64,000 nt of DNA from Archilochus colubris (GCA_023079485.1 CM041083.1:65529196-65593195); one strand, 5' to 3'; positions 1-11,680 are shown, counted from the stretch's first letter. The notes: a model not told the origin generated them from the sequence alone. Translations and numbers: made by a program.

Positions 1-479
1 CTGGCATACACCACTCAGCACAACACTTAACACCAACTTATTATCCACCCTACACATATTCATACAAATTCTCATTATTCTCCTCAGCATTTGTTAAGGG
101 TAACACACACAGAACTCACTGCAGGGCTCTTACCCCAGAGATGCACATTCGCACCTTCCAAGTTCCAAGCTCCTGCTTGGAACATTCTTTCAGTCTGCCT
201 TTTAGGCACACAGAACCACCTGAGAGAAGGAACCCCCCCAGCTACAAAGCTGTGCATCAGAGCAATGAAGGGCTCTCAGTCACATCTCCTCTGAAACAAA
301 ACGCTGGTGCTTCCTGGGCACTGCAGTGCAAGTCAGCAAGGACAATGGTGCTGGGCTGGGCAGAGGCTTTACACGCATCTCAGCTTGCCAAGTTCCTCCT
401 CTGGCTACAGACACTTTGGAGAGTTGCTACTGGGCAGACCTCAGCTCAGCAACAATACTTGAAAGATTCTCTAACAGAG

Positions 480-1230
480 AATCCTGGGCAGAAATTCTCC
501 TCAGCTTCCAAACTAACACTAGACACAGTGTCTCAGTTCTAACCAAACACCAGCTGACAGAATTGCTCTGGTACCCCCCTTCATCCTCCCAAGGGAAGAG
601 AAAAGGGGAACAGGGAAGAAAGACTTGAAGGTCTGAAAAGAAGACCGGAACAGCTCTGCTCCAAGAGGAAGAGACAGGAACACGTGGGATGAGGAACAAA
701 TATCTGCAAGTCTAGACCAAAGCCCATCTTCATGGTCACAGTTATAAGTGTCCCAGGGTCCCTCACAGCAGGGCCGACTCAGGAGAGGGGTCCCCAGCTG
801 CCCCCAGCACCTGATGGATTCGGATCTTGCTGAGCACAGGCGAGGTGATGACAGAACAGGAGCCTCTGCCCAAGAGCTCCCAGTGCAGCCCAGCAGCAGG
901 GAAGAAGGGAGCAGGCAGGGACCAGGCTGCCCATCCTCTGGGCTCTCAGAGAGGCTGGCAGGAGATGGCAGGCAATCCTGAGCCCTGCCTCTTCCACCCC
1001 TCACGAGTCCCTCAGGGTGCTACACACCCTCTCTCTGGGGCCCCCCACCGGTACCAGAAAATCAGCCTGGGCCCAAAAACCAGAACCCACAGCAACCACA
1101 CCCATCAGAAGACAGCCCTGAGCACACCTTCAACACACCTCTAAACACACCATTAAACCTTGGTGCTGCCACCAACGACATTCCAAAGCCACACTGAGAA
1201 CTGACCACTTCTTCTCATCAGAAAGTTCAA
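480..1230. repeat. Segment shared with copies C and the 7.9 kb region, inside copy A intron
   Basis: Positions about 530-960 resemble 55.48-55.87 kb and, for 740-900, also 7.93-8.11 kb (shared landmark: cagggccgactc followed by agcaccygatggat). This block is absent from the matching intron of copy B, so the copies are mosaics of shared segments. No exon is convincing here. Confidence 0.55.
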
Positions 1231-1237
1231 AGCTTAC

Positions 1238-3248
1238 CTCCAGTACCCATGAAGATCAGCATAATCCTCAGCTGTGTTCCCATCACGGTCTTCATGGGAA
1301 ACTTTGGCACCATAAGAAAGGAGAACTTGGACCAAATTCAGCTGCCTAACAGAAGCAGCAATCATCAGTGGGGTTCTGAAAGATTCAAAACATCCTATGA
1401 AATGGATCATTTGACACAGACACAGAAACATTCCTTTCAGTCCTGCTTGCTCTCAGAAAAAGTCTTTTCCCCATTCCATTACAATGAACAAAAGAAAAAG
1501 CAGGTTCCATTAGAAGCAACAATAACAGGGCAGAGGGAGTCAAAACAGCTGCGTGCTCAGACAGAGCTGCAACATGTACAACACTTCAGTGCACACCAGG
1601 CTGCTGTGCAGGAGCTGCTTTCTCAAACTGAGGCACTGCTGCCAGGCTCAGGACACATCTCCTGCCAGACAATGCCTCCTGGACAGCCCCAATGCAGAAA
1701 GCAGCCCCTGAGGTACCACAGCAGCCAAGCACACGCTGCTTTCACACACAAGTCTCACAGAAACAGCTCCTTCCCAGTGCCCCCCCTGCTTTTGCTCAGA
1801 GCACATTCCCATGCTTCTCAGCAGTCCAACAGAAAGAATACCAAAGGGACACCTTTGGAGAAACCCCTTATCTTTGATGCCGGTCTCGAGCGTGCACGTC
1901 AACTCCTGCTTTCAGGAGGATTTCTACTATCTCTTCCTGATGTTCAGAGATAGCAAGAGCTAGTGGGGTAAAGCCCTCCTGAAAAGTCAGAGAAATACAT
2001 CATGTTAATAAGCAAAGTCAAAAAAATCTGCAAAAGGAATACAGACACCACTTTCTGGAAGGACTTGCTGAAGAAAGAGAAACATTTACCTTATTCTTGG
2101 CACGATGATCCACATAATGCCTGAGTAACAGCCCCACGAGGTTTTTATTATGAGCCTGGATGGCCAGATGGAGGGCAGTGTGGCCATCGGTGTCGGTGAG
2201 ATTTGGGTCGGCACCGTGCTCTAGCAGGAAAGCCACACAGTCTTCTTGATGAAACTCTACTGCCTGGGAACAACACACAAAAAAAGGGAAGACTTCCAAA
2301 ATCCCATTTCACTGCATCACAGCTCGCCCAGCTTCTGACCACTGGGAAAGAAGAGCACCTGCAAAGATGATCTGACAGGTGCCTGTTCCACTCCAAACCC
2401 AACAGGCGTCTTTCCGCACAGCTCTGCCTACACAGTCCTGCCAGACACCTCTCCTTTCATGCACAGTCAAGAAGCCCCTCTTCCAAGAGCAGAACTTCTC
2501 CCACTCACCTTCATCAGGGGTGTTCTCCCAAAATTATCAACATCATCCAACTGGCTGCCGTGCTTTACAAGGAATTTGGCAACCTCGGTGTGGCCATTGG
2601 CACACGCCAGATGGAGAGGTGTCCTGAGAATCAAACATGGGAGCTTAACACTGACAGACAAGGAAAGAACCAAAGCTGTGGCACCACCCAGCCTGGGGGA
2701 CCCTGCCCAGACCCTGCTGCTCTTGCTGCCTGCTGCTGCTGCTGCTGCAAGCCTGCAGACATCACCCACAGGGCAGGAGAGACCTGGGGAGGCCTCAGCA
2801 GCTGCAAGAGAACCCTGCAGGGAGAGCAGGGCCAAGCAGCAGCCCAGCACCTCCAGGAGCACTGGCGCCCACCCAGCAGCTCCCAGCACTGGAAAGCTCT
2901 CCAGTTCCCCCTCCCAGCTGACAGGGCACATCTTGCTTTGCAAGCAATCAGCTCCAAGGGGATCCCACACAAACCCTGCAGGGGGGATGCTCCCACAGGT
3001 CACCTGAGCATGCTGCCCACAGCCCATCACCGATTCTCCCTGTCGCGGCGGTCGATGCCACAAATCTCCATCTACCAGCGCCAGCGCCTCAGCCAGGCCA
3101 GGTGGCCGCGGGCAGCCGCGCGGTGCAGCCTGCCCAGACCTTGGTACTGAGGCTCAGGGGCGCTGGTGCCGGCAGCGGCAGCACCACAGGGCTGCCTAGG
3201 AGCCCTGCCACAGCGGGGAAGCTTCTGCTTCTTGGAGAAGAGCCCCAT
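1238..3248 (-). pseudogene. ANKRD26-like gene copy A, 5' part (start exon plus four ankyrin exons), probably disabled
   Basis: Five minus-strand exons are visible, in gene order: 3031-3248 (start exon, ATG at 3248-3246, begins MGLFSKKQKL), 2509-2623, 2090-2263, 1872-1978 and 1238-1375. The middle exons encode ankyrin repeats (TPLHLACANGHTEVAKFLV; GHTALHLAIQAHNKNLV; GFTPLALAISEHQEEIVEI; TPLMIAASVRQLNLVQVLL). Exon lengths of 115, 174 and 107 match copy B exactly, and the exon 1 end KLHRAA/RLHRAA pattern matches the first ankyrin of ANKRD26/POTE proteins, which scaffold at membranes or centrosomes. Two lesions are seen. An in-frame TAG at 3074-3072 stands where copy B has TGG (Trp). The donor after the 107-nt exon reads AT (1871-1870) where copy B has GT. 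The gene continues left of the window; positions 1-480 align with the copy B intron near 50.49-50.95 kb. A pseudogene is the best call, but a rescuing downstream start cannot be excluded. Confidence 0.7.
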
Positions 3249-4485
3249 CCCAGGAGCTCTGTGAGCTGCGGCACGGGGAAGGGCAAAAACAGGGTCAGGG
3301 GAGGGAGGAGACAGACGGGGACGAGGTGGGTGCAAGGGGAAAGGCAGGGACAGGGCGGGAGAAAAGAGCAAACCAGTGTCCAGAACTGGGAGCAGACGGA
3401 GAGACGCAGCCCAGCGCAGCTCAGCACAGGAGCCACAACGGCAGAGTTGCCGCTAACGGCAGTCACCAGGGGCAACGGGGGGGCGGGGCCGAACCACCTG
3501 CGTGGGGGGGGAAGGGCTGAACCAATTCACGGGGGGAAAGGGGCTGAAGGGAAAGAAAAGGCTCCTTTAATCCTTAAACCTTGCCCTGGTTTAAGCCTCA
3601 GCATTCATTCATTGCCACTACAGGTGACAATGGTCCCTTAAGTGTCTGAGAGAGGCTGAGAAGCTCTCCCCCACCTCTATGAGTCATGCAAAGTGGAAAA
3701 TTCTACAACTGAGGAGAGGCTTTTTTATAACCAATTCAAAGGAGGAGCTAGAGAGGCTAAAAAATCACACTTCTTTTGTGGCTGGTGCCCAGCTGGCTGT
3801 ACTGGGGATTCTCAGGGCTATGCAGTTGTGCTCTTTTTATTGGTGTCTGGTGGCTTTTGGTATCAAATACTGTGCTGAGAGCTGCAAGCTCTTTGTCACC
3901 AGCTTATCCCATCTTTTCACAACCAATTCTTGTCTCTCACTTGTCATCTCTAAATGGCAAACTAGCTTGCTCTGACTGCACAGAGCTCACTGCAGAAGTT
4001 CCACTGCCATTGCACAAGTACAGGGTGTTTCCCTAGACAAGTCTAACCCATAACTAGAGGGAAATGGACATCTGGAATTCTCCTGGCCTACCAGGAATTA
4101 CTGGCAGGACAACTAGCTTTTCCCTAACTCTGGGGAAAATCTCAACACAAATGGTAGCTGTCACCAGGCCACATGTGTCACACCCAGCTACACAGAAAAT
4201 CATCTCAAAGTTCCCTGCTGCAAACACATCCTCTGCAGGCCCCAGCACCAGCCTGACCTTCCACAGGCAGCCCAGCTTTTGAACAGCTAGCCTGAAATGA
4301 GCCACTAATGGCTGTAATTAGCCACCAACCACACCCCAGTGCTGGGCATCAGCCAGGAGAGAATTTAAAAGCAGCAACTTGCCTCAGGCACTGAGTCTCA
4401 CTGCTGTCTGCTGAGCTGCCCAGAACAAAACCCAAGCTTTTTCAGGTAGTGCAGAGAAGTCAGGACACAGCTCCTAAGGAGGGAG
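3249..4485. other. Copy A upstream flank, no gene seen
   Basis: The region 3290-3640 is G-rich and resembles the copy B flank at 53.0-53.55 kb, including ggggaagggctgaacc-type repeats and a shared cctttaatcct stretch near 3565. It is probably the promoter side of copy A. From 3640 to 4485 nothing coding or repetitive was recognised. Confidence 0.4.
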
Positions 4486-4935
4486 AGAATCACTGAATGG
4501 CTTGGGTTGGAAGGGACCTAAAAGATCATCAAGATCCAAGCCCCTGCATGAGCAGGGACCTCTCCCACTAGACCAGGTGTCACAAAGCCTCATCCAACCT
4601 GGCCTTGAACACTTCCTGGGAAGGGCATCAACAACTTCTCTAGGCAACCTATTCCAGTATCCTGCCACTCTCATGAGGAAGAATGTTTTCCTACTATCTA
4701 ACCTAAATCTACCCCCTTTCAGTTTACCCCTTGTCCTGTCACTACTCTCTCTGCTGAAAAGCCCCTCCCCAGCTTTCCTGTAGCCCCTTCATGGACTGGA
4801 AGGTTCTCCAAGGCCCCCCCAGAGCCTTCTCTTCTCCAGGCTGAACAGCCCCAACTCTCTCAGCCCATCTTCATAGCAGAGGTGCTCCAGACCCCTGGTC
4901 ATCTGCTTCTCCACTGTGGACATGCAAAGCAGTCA
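4486..4935 (-). mobile_element. CR1 LINE 3' fragment, reverse orientation
   Basis: The block opens with agaatcactgaatggcttgg followed by ttggaagggacct, the reverse complement of a CR1 3' end. It then runs through the usual CR1 ORF2 tail signature (the reverse of [14 protein letters not shown] sequence, at about 4830-4850). It is old, with many substitutions. Confidence 0.8.
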
Positions 4936-5677
4936 CCTAGAAAACAAACACCTATGCTCCTTTTGAAGCTTTTTGTAGTCCCTCAATTCCTGACTACACC
5001 TGTCTGTAACTCATAGAGTTTGGACATCTTCTTCTGCCTGTTTTGACCTTTAGTCCAATTCTCCTTTCTTACAACATAAGCCCAAGAAATAAAACAGGGC
5101 AAATGTGAAGAAATATATACTGCATGCAAATGCAAAATGTGAACATCTAAGAAAAAACCTTTTAGAAGTTCTGCATGGTTTAGGGAACATTTTAGAATGA
5201 CATTTGTCTTCTTTTACTTTTTCATTTTAACCAACCACAATGAAAAAGCATATTGGAAAAACACTCTGGCATTCTGGTTATGTCAGAGACACTTCAGTGT
5301 AGCTGCAACCTGAGGTGCAAACAAAATAGAAAGATTCTGAGGTTTTTTTTACCTTTTAAGCTTTTACAGGCACAATGCACCCTTACAATTTACCTACAAC
5401 AACTCTAAACCAAAAAGAAGGACTAACTTGACAATGCAAAAAATAGATAAAACCACAACACCATTCCCTCCAGCTGAGAGAAAGCAGCTTGGCCATTTGA
5501 GATGACTAAACTGAAAAAACTCACAATTGTCATAAATCAACAGCATTGACTTTCCCAATCATTTGTTTTGGCCTCATTCAATGTAGCCTTGTGTGAGGAG
5601 ATGTAAACTCTTCCCTTTCAGCTTTTTACAGATAAGACTTTTCTCACAAGCAGTTTATGTTAAAGTCATCATGTTAC
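4936..5677. other. AT-rich non-coding stretch
   Basis: No open exon, repeat family or RNA gene was recognised. It lies 3' of the RBBP6-like relic and 5' of copy A. Confidence 0.4.
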
Positions 5678-6648
5678 CTGGGGTAAGCACTTGTTGGCAA
5701 CTGGAGCATCAGGAGAAACCTCTGCTGACAGGCTGGGCAGGTATGTTCCTCAGACTCCAGTAATGCTGTTCTAATACCTGTGTAGAATTAGGATCATCAA
5801 AATGGTTTTTAAAGAAAGGAGGGAAATTCTGGAGTTCTAATCAATTGTAAAAAACACGTATATAGTTAAAGGGTGAGTAAGATCTTGAGTGGAGAGCATG
5901 AAGATATAATTGTTCAACAGTGTAAAAAAAATTTCTAGTATGTCCCAAATAACCACAGGGTTTTGGTATTTCACTGTTGTCATATTTGATGATGGGGTTA
6001 GGCTGTGCCTTGATCTTTTATCTAGTCTTCTTCCCACTGTCCAGTAGAGCTGAAGTCACCATTGTCAAGGTTAGGGAATAAAACAGTGATCAGGAAAACA
6101 TTCTGAGTTCTGAAGGATTAAATATTAAACTATTTAAATATTAAATAGTGGTGGGTTTGTTTTGTTTTTTTCTAGTCAGCAGTAAGTCACCAGAGTAGTC
6201 TTACAGAAGAGAAAGGGCTGTGGACAAAATAGTTTGATATCTAAGACTGTCATCACCTGCACAATTACACACTCTGCTCATACTCCTCCTTCTGTGTGTA
6301 AAGGGGATTTAACCAGACACATGAAAAGGGAAAAGAGCTTTCTGCTTCTTTTCCCCTTTCTGTAAGAAGCATCCTTCAGAATAAAGAGAACTGGAAACAA
6401 AGCAACTTTGTTATCTCCTGTTTCTGCTCTCAGAAGGTCAGATGGGAATGTTTTGCATTAACAAACATGTAAGGAACACTTACATTCCTCACAATAACTG
6501 TTCCAACAGCAGGGAATAAAAGCTCCATCAGCCAGGAGGGCTTTGCAAATAGGGCACAAGAATAGGTATGGGATCATCATCATCAGAGGAGAAGGGCTCT
6601 TTGGACAAATAGAAATGCTTTTCCTTCTTTCCTCTGGCATATACTTCC
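5678..6648 (-). pseudogene. RBBP6: RBBP6-like RING-finger fragment with retained intron
   Basis: Two minus-strand exons, 6484-6648 and 5678-5777, match the RING region of RBBP6, an E3 ubiquitin ligase that binds p53 and pRB and acts in mRNA 3'-end processing. The first reads YARGKKEKHF, then after a frame change LFLCPICKALLADGAFIPCC and NSYCEE. The second reads IRTALLESEEHTCPACQQ, then in another frame VSPDAPVANKC. The splice sites are good (GAGGAAT|GTAAGTG and ctacacag|GTATTAGAAC) and the split Cys codon joins correctly, so this is a genomic duplication and not a retrocopy. Two frame changes, one in each exon, make it non-functional as RBBP6. The DWNN domain, zinc knuckle and later exons were not found. 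It sits just upstream of copy A on the same strand. Confidence 0.72.
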
Positions 6649-7282
6649 CTGGAAGCAGGATGGGGAAGGAAAAAGACAAAAGTTAAACACAGGCACAAGG
6701 AAAAATTTTCCAAGCTTTGCATTTTATCAAAGGAAGTAAGAGATGGAATTTTGGGGTGGGATTTTATACTGGAAAGCCCAGTACCTCTCAGCCCAGCAGA
6801 CCAGATTCCTTCTTGGAACCTAGGACACATTGCTGGCTCATGATCAATTTGGTGCCCACCAGGACCCCTCCCAGCCTGTGCTGAAGGTACAGAGAGGATC
6901 CAAGGCTGTGTCATTAGATACAGATTATTTAAGCTGGCAGACTGCAGGGCATGAAGAAGCAAGAGTGGAGGGGCTGGGACAACTGAAAAGCTATTAGACA
7001 ACGTTTTCTGTCAGAAATTATAGAAATGAGGGACAGGCATCAGTGACAATGTTGACATTCAGCAAAAAAAGCAAAACAATCACCAAATGGGTCACTGAGA
7101 CATTTCACTTCACTGCTTGATAGGAGCTGGAAATACATCAAGAGTAAATTCACTCAAGTGCTTTTTTTTGGTGGTGGTGATTTTCACAGCTGAATCAGAC
7201 ACAGAAATGCACTGAACAGGCAGGTGAAAGAAACTCGACCCCAAATTACCAACAAATAGGACTGCGTGGGGATACCAGATTT
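6649..7282. other. No gene recognised
   Basis: Upstream flank of the RBBP6-like relic. A minus-strand open stretch exists around 6780-6900, but it has no cysteines like the RBBP6 zinc knuckle and was not called. Confidence 0.35.
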
Positions 7283-7507
7283 AGAATCACAGAATCACAG
7301 AATCACAGAATCCTAGGGGTTGGAAGGGACCTCGAAAGATCATCTAGTCCAACCCCCCCTGCCAGAGCAGGGCCACCTAGAGTACATCACATAGGAACGT
7401 GTCCAGACGGGTTTTGAATGTCTCCAGTGAAGGAGACTCCACAACCTCCCTGGGCAGCCTGTTCCAGGGCTCTGTCACCCTTACAGTAAAAAAATTTTTT
7501 CGAATAG
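7283..7507 (-). mobile_element. CR1 LINE 3' end, reverse orientation
   Basis: It starts with the repeated agaatcacagaatcacagaa end, then ttggaagggacctcgaaag, and ends near aaaaaaattttttcgaatag. It is the same CR1 subfamily as the copy at 60895-61130, with the same truncation style and sequence. Confidence 0.88.
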
Positions 7508-8244
7508 ACTAGGTTTTTATATTAAACAGTGTCTTCCAGTAACAAAAGAGAGAATTTTGGTGCCTTGTAACAGGCGCTGGGGCCACAAAGTGAGCACCTT
7601 ATCCTGCTGCAGATTTTCCTCTCAGAACTACAGGATGTTAGGACACCTGAAACATCACAGTGCCTGCGTGGCAAAGCTACTGGCTGCCTTTTCCTCGTGA
7701 AAATAGGGACAGAAGAGAGAGAAAATATTCCAGCACACTCCACCTCCAACCACCAACCAACCCAGGTATTCTGACCTCTAAATCTCCTGCTCCACAATGA
7801 CAGGCAGCAACCCCGCTTCTTCCCGTGACACTCCACTCCTCCTCAGAGCCAGGGACTGCAGGAAGGCTCAGCCAGGGCTGATCTCCTCCCCCCTGGGAAC
7901 AGCTCCCTGAGCTGACACACAACCCCATCTCCATGCTGGCAGCAATGGGTGCCTGAGGGCTCCCTGTGGCAGGGCCGACTCCAGAGGGAGCTCCACGGCT
8001 CTTCCCAGCACCCGATGGATGTGGATTCTGAGGAGCAGGTGGCAGCTGCTGGGAAAGGAGCAGAGGGGAACAGCAGCCCAGCAAGGAGCAGGAGGAAAGG
8101 GGGATGGGCTGCTGGGCTGCCTGACTTTCTATGGGGTGTGGGCAGGAGAGGGGAGGGAATAGTGACCCCTCTCAGACCCCTCAGGCTCACAGACCCTCCT
8201 TCTTTAGCTCTCCAACTCAAACTTCTTTAGTTCCTCCACTCCAA
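7508..8244. repeat. Segment related to the copy C flank (55.69-55.87 kb)
   Basis: Positions about 7930-8115 share long similarity with 55.69-55.87 kb (agctccacggctcttcc, then acccgatggatgtggattct). This is a dispersed piece of the ANKRD26-like duplication. The first 400 bases hold nothing recognised. Confidence 0.5.
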
Positions 8245-8440
8245 CTACGACAGGTACCTTTGTTCCACTCAGTGGGAACCTCACCAGACCACCATCACCT
8301 CTCCAATAGCATGGACAGAGGCTCAGCAACTGCGTCTGCCAGCTCCTCAGGACCCGTGCCTGGACCCCGTGAGGTCCCATAAACTTGTGCCCCTGCAGGT
8401 TCTTTAGATGATCACAAAGCTCTTCTTCTCCCCCAGCGGG
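8245..8440 (-). mobile_element. CR1 LINE reverse-transcriptase fragment
   Basis: The minus strand reads LKNLQGHKFMGPHGVQARVL followed later by SGTK/GEVP-like residues. This is the N-terminal RT signature of CR1 ORF2 (KSMGPDGIHPRVLREL type). It is degraded by frameshifts. Confidence 0.65.
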
Positions 8441-8689
8441 GCTCCTGGGTTGTCCCAGGCCCTGCTTTAGATTCAATTCTACCTGGGATGGATGTGGCTC
8501 TCCTGCCCTGCTCCCCAGCTGCTCCGACCACCTCTCTACTCCTCCCAGGGTACCTGCCCTTTCTTCCCGCCTCTGCATGCTTCCTCCTTCAGTCTGAGGG
8601 CTTTTAGGAGCTGCTGGCTCATCCCCGCCGCCCTCCTGGAGTTTTTCCCCGGCTGCGGGATGGGGAGTGTGGTGAAGCGGCAGCTGCCA

Positions 8690-8790
8690 GCATGGCCCAG
8701 GAACCAAGATGGCCACCGGGCAGCCCCCTGCATGCCCCGGGACTACAGCTCCCAGCATGCCCCGGGACTACAGCTCCCAGCATGCCCCGG
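8690..8790. promoter_or_regulatory. Promoter-like segment with two ZNF143/THAP11 sites and a YY1 site
   Basis: Two copies of ACTACAGCTCCCAGCATG occur at 8742-8759 and 8767-8784, 25 bases apart, each followed by CCCCGGG or similar. This is the known ZNF143/Staf SBS2 element (ACTACAATTCCCAGCATGC), common in housekeeping and bidirectional promoters. CCAAGATGGC at 8704-8713 matches YY1. The surroundings are GC-rich. No transcript with a convincing start was identified on either side, so the gene it serves is unknown or lost. Confidence 0.6.
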
Positions 8791-8856
8791 GGCGCTCCTC
8801 CTCTCTTGCTGCCTGAGCCCACCCGACCCCGGGGCTGCCCCGGCCCCGGCCCAGCT

Positions 8857-9295
8857 GGGAGGGGGAGCAGGAGGAAGGGGATCTGGGCAGGGAGAGAAGG
8901 CAGGGAAAAGAGTGGTGAGGAGGGGGAAAGAGATGGGGGGGAAGGGGGCAAAGAGGGAGGCAGAGAGAGGAGAAGGGCGGGAAGGAGGAGAGAGGGGGGA
9001 TGGAGAGAGAGCGGGCCAGGGGCCTGAGAGAGACAGAAAAGGCCCCAGGAGAGGGGAGTGACCGAGGGGTGGGAGAGGGAGCAGGAGAGAGGGGAAAGGG
9101 CGAGGGGAGAGGAAGGGAGAGGGGAGAGAGAGGCAGGAGAGGGGAGAGGCTGCAGGAGAGAGAGGGACAATAAGGCCAGGAGAGGAGAGGGAGAGAAAGC
9201 TGTGGAGATGGAGAGAGACAGAGTAATAAGAGCAGGCAGGGAGGAATTGGGAAGTGCTGAGAGGGAGAGAGAGAGTGAAAGCCCAAACTTGAGAT
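8857..9295. repeat. Polypurine (G/A) tract
   Basis: About 440 bases are almost entirely G and A on the plus strand, with loose gagaggg/ggagagg units. Such mirror-like purine tracts can form triplex DNA. Long open frames on either strand here are artefacts of low complexity. Confidence 0.85.
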
Positions 9296-10298
9296 GAGCA
9301 AAGGACAGAGAGGGAGGGCTGAAGAGCTGGGGGCAGGGAGCTGGGCAGAGCCCCAGAAGAGCAGTGATGAGCAGCTGGGCCAGGCCCCAGCACCCTGGGC
9401 TTCCCCCTGGGGTCTCCATCTCTGCTGTCTGCCAGCACTGGGGGCACCCCAAATGTCCTGCCTGCTCCCCACAGCCCTCCTGAGCCCGGGGAACAGCTGG
9501 GCTGTGGTGTCCATGTCCCAGGGCTGATTTGGGGGTGTCAGGGCTCTCCTGGGGCACTCTGGGACTGAATGGGAGCAGTATCTCTGAGTGCCTCAGCCTT
9601 TCAGCCCTGGGCAGTTGCAGCCAGGCACTTTGTCAGGCTGTGACAGATGATGGGAAGATGGATGCTGGTGGTGTGCTGGTGGCTCTGTTCAGCTCCCCCT
9701 CCAAAGCTGTGATCACTGAGATGCGGGGCCACCTGAAGGCCCTGGCAGAGATCTCCAGGGAGTTTGTATTCCATTTTTTGGGATCTTTGGGCTACAATCT
9801 GCTGGGGCAATGGGATGCTAGAGTTCCAGGTGCTGGGACTATGGGGTGCCAAGGTTGTGCTATGCCAGAGTTTAGGTGAGCATGTTCTTGTTCCTGACAG
9901 AGTCTGGGTTTGTTGGCCTGTGTTCCTGGGATGAAGTTATTTTTACCTTGTGTTCTGAATGGTCTTTTCTTGTGCAGGATGAAAGCTTGTTTCCATTTTT
10001 GGGGTTTGATTAGGGGCCCTTGGTTTGTGTACCTGGGATCTTCAGGTTGATTATGTTGTGGTTGTGCTGGATTGTGTTGTGTTTTCTGTCTGGAAACCCT
10101 CATTTCTGGTCTGACACCTCTACAGCAGGTAGGGCAGTGTGACTGATGGTGTGGTCTTGCATATTTCTAGGGAGTCAGTGGAAATGTGTGGCTGGAGCCT
10201 TCTGCATCACTTACCCGTTGACTTCTAGAGTTTAAATCTTGCAATGTTTTTGCTGAGGTGCAAAAATGAAATGGGAAAGCAGATCTTCCTCACTCACT

Positions 10299-10331
<33 letters not shown>

Positions 10332-10734
10332 AGACACACCCCTTCCCCATCTGAAGATGAACAGCCCAAATCTCTGGGGCTGTGTTCTTTTATTCAATGT
10401 GTGTCAGACATCCAGCCCCAGGGGACTTGTGTGCAGAGAATGGCTGCATGGGCCTGGGGCTTGACCATCATCACCTGGAAGGGTGACCCATCAATGCCCC
10501 ACTCTTGATGCCCCATCAATGCCTCCATCCTGGTAAAAAACCTAAAGCTGCTCCCAGTGCAAGAGGAGTTTCTACTGGGAATGAGATCTTCTCCATCATA
10601 ACTGGCACCATCTCAGTGATCACCAAAAACGACAGAATTGTCACAGTTTCAGAAGCTCTCTAAGATCACTGAGCATCACCCCTCTCTCCCCACTGTCCTG
10701 GACACTCCCTGCTTGTACTGGGAGGTGATGGGAG
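9296..10734. other. No gene identified; contains a short CA microsatellite
   Basis: A (CA)n microsatellite lies at about 10299-10326. A plus-strand open stretch at 9610-9770 (AVTDDGKMDAGGVLVALF) looks protein-like but was not recognised and lacks clear splice sites. A short plus-strand open stretch near 10585-10670 was also not recognised. Confidence 0.35.
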
Positions 10735-11290
10735 GGGGGTGGTTATCCCAATACTGCCCAAACTGGGGGTGAGCAGACCAAGCTAGGGGGAGGGGGTCAT
10801 GGATTCGAGGGGGGCCCCAACTTATCCCAGGGGTGGTGGAATGGAATTGGGGACCCCCCAACTCATCTGGAGGGTGGAGGAGCTGTGATTTGGTCTCCCC
10901 CTACCTCATCCTGGGGAAGGGGAAACAAACTCCTCCTGGGTTTTGGGGCCTGGAGTGGAGGAGGCTCAACCCCAGCCCTGGAAACCCCAACTGATCCCAG
11001 GGGTTGGGGGCTCTGACTGAGGACATCAAAAATATCCTGGTGGTGTTGGGCTGCAATTGGCAACCCACAAACCATCCTGGGGGCCAGGGGACATGATGGG
11101 TGAGCCCCAAATCATTCCAGGGGATCTAAATGACCCTGGAGTGTGGACTCCCAAAGTATTTCAAGAGAGCCCAACTCATCCCGGGGTGGAGGCTACAAGG
11201 GGGGACACCAACCAATGCTGCTGAAGCCCAGCTCATCCCCCATGTGGGTGTGATGGGTGCCCCCCCAGCTCACCCTGAGGAGTGTGTGAA
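10735..11290. repeat. Degenerate minisatellite with units of roughly 50-65 bases
   Basis: A repeated theme of ccccaactcatcc, then ggggtggaggggctg and ggggacccc recurs about nine times with heavy variation. The same theme reappears at 59720-59975. Confidence 0.65.
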
Positions 11291-11550
11291 GAAAATGAAA
11301 TTCAATTTCTTAGCTCAGTTTGAAGGCAGCTTTTACAAGCTTGTGGCTGCTGTCAGTATTGCCAGGTAGACATGAGTGGTTTCAGCAGGGCAGTGAATGC
11401 AAGCCATTGCTTGTGTCATTTCTCCATGGATCTGCCTGATATATTTGTGGTTTTAAACAATGTTCTCTACTTCTAGACCCGTCCCTGGTCACTGTCCTGG
11501 AGAGTGTACTTTTGAAAAAGATGAGTGTGTGTTTACCCATTTCAATTTCT

Positions 11551-11680
11551 GGTCACCCTCTCTGTAAAGAATTTTTTCCTAATATCCAACCTAAATCTCC
11601 CCTGACAGAGCTTGAGTTCATCCCCTGTTGTCTTACTGTCAGCTACTTGGGAGAAGAGCCCGATCCCCAGAGCAGCCCTG
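11551..11680 (-). mobile_element. CR1 LINE fragment, reverse orientation
   Basis: ggtcaccctctctgtaaaga followed by cctaatatccaacctaaatc and a ccttgtct-like segment is the standard CR1 ORF2 C-terminal region in reverse. It is diverged. Confidence 0.7.

Noticed and set aside
6760..6900. Possible RBBP6 zinc-knuckle exon upstream of the RING fragment
   Set aside because: A proline/glycine match is visible but the CCHC cysteines are absent and no splice sites fit.
8619..9557. Long open frames of 230-310 codons on the minus strand over the purine tract
   Set aside because: Leu/Ser/Pro-only composition is the translation of low-complexity CT sequence, and all three frames are open.
9610..9770. Plus-strand stretch AVTDDGKMDAGGVLVALF as a gene
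   Set aside because: It looks protein-like over about 45 codons but no family, start or splice sites could be supported.
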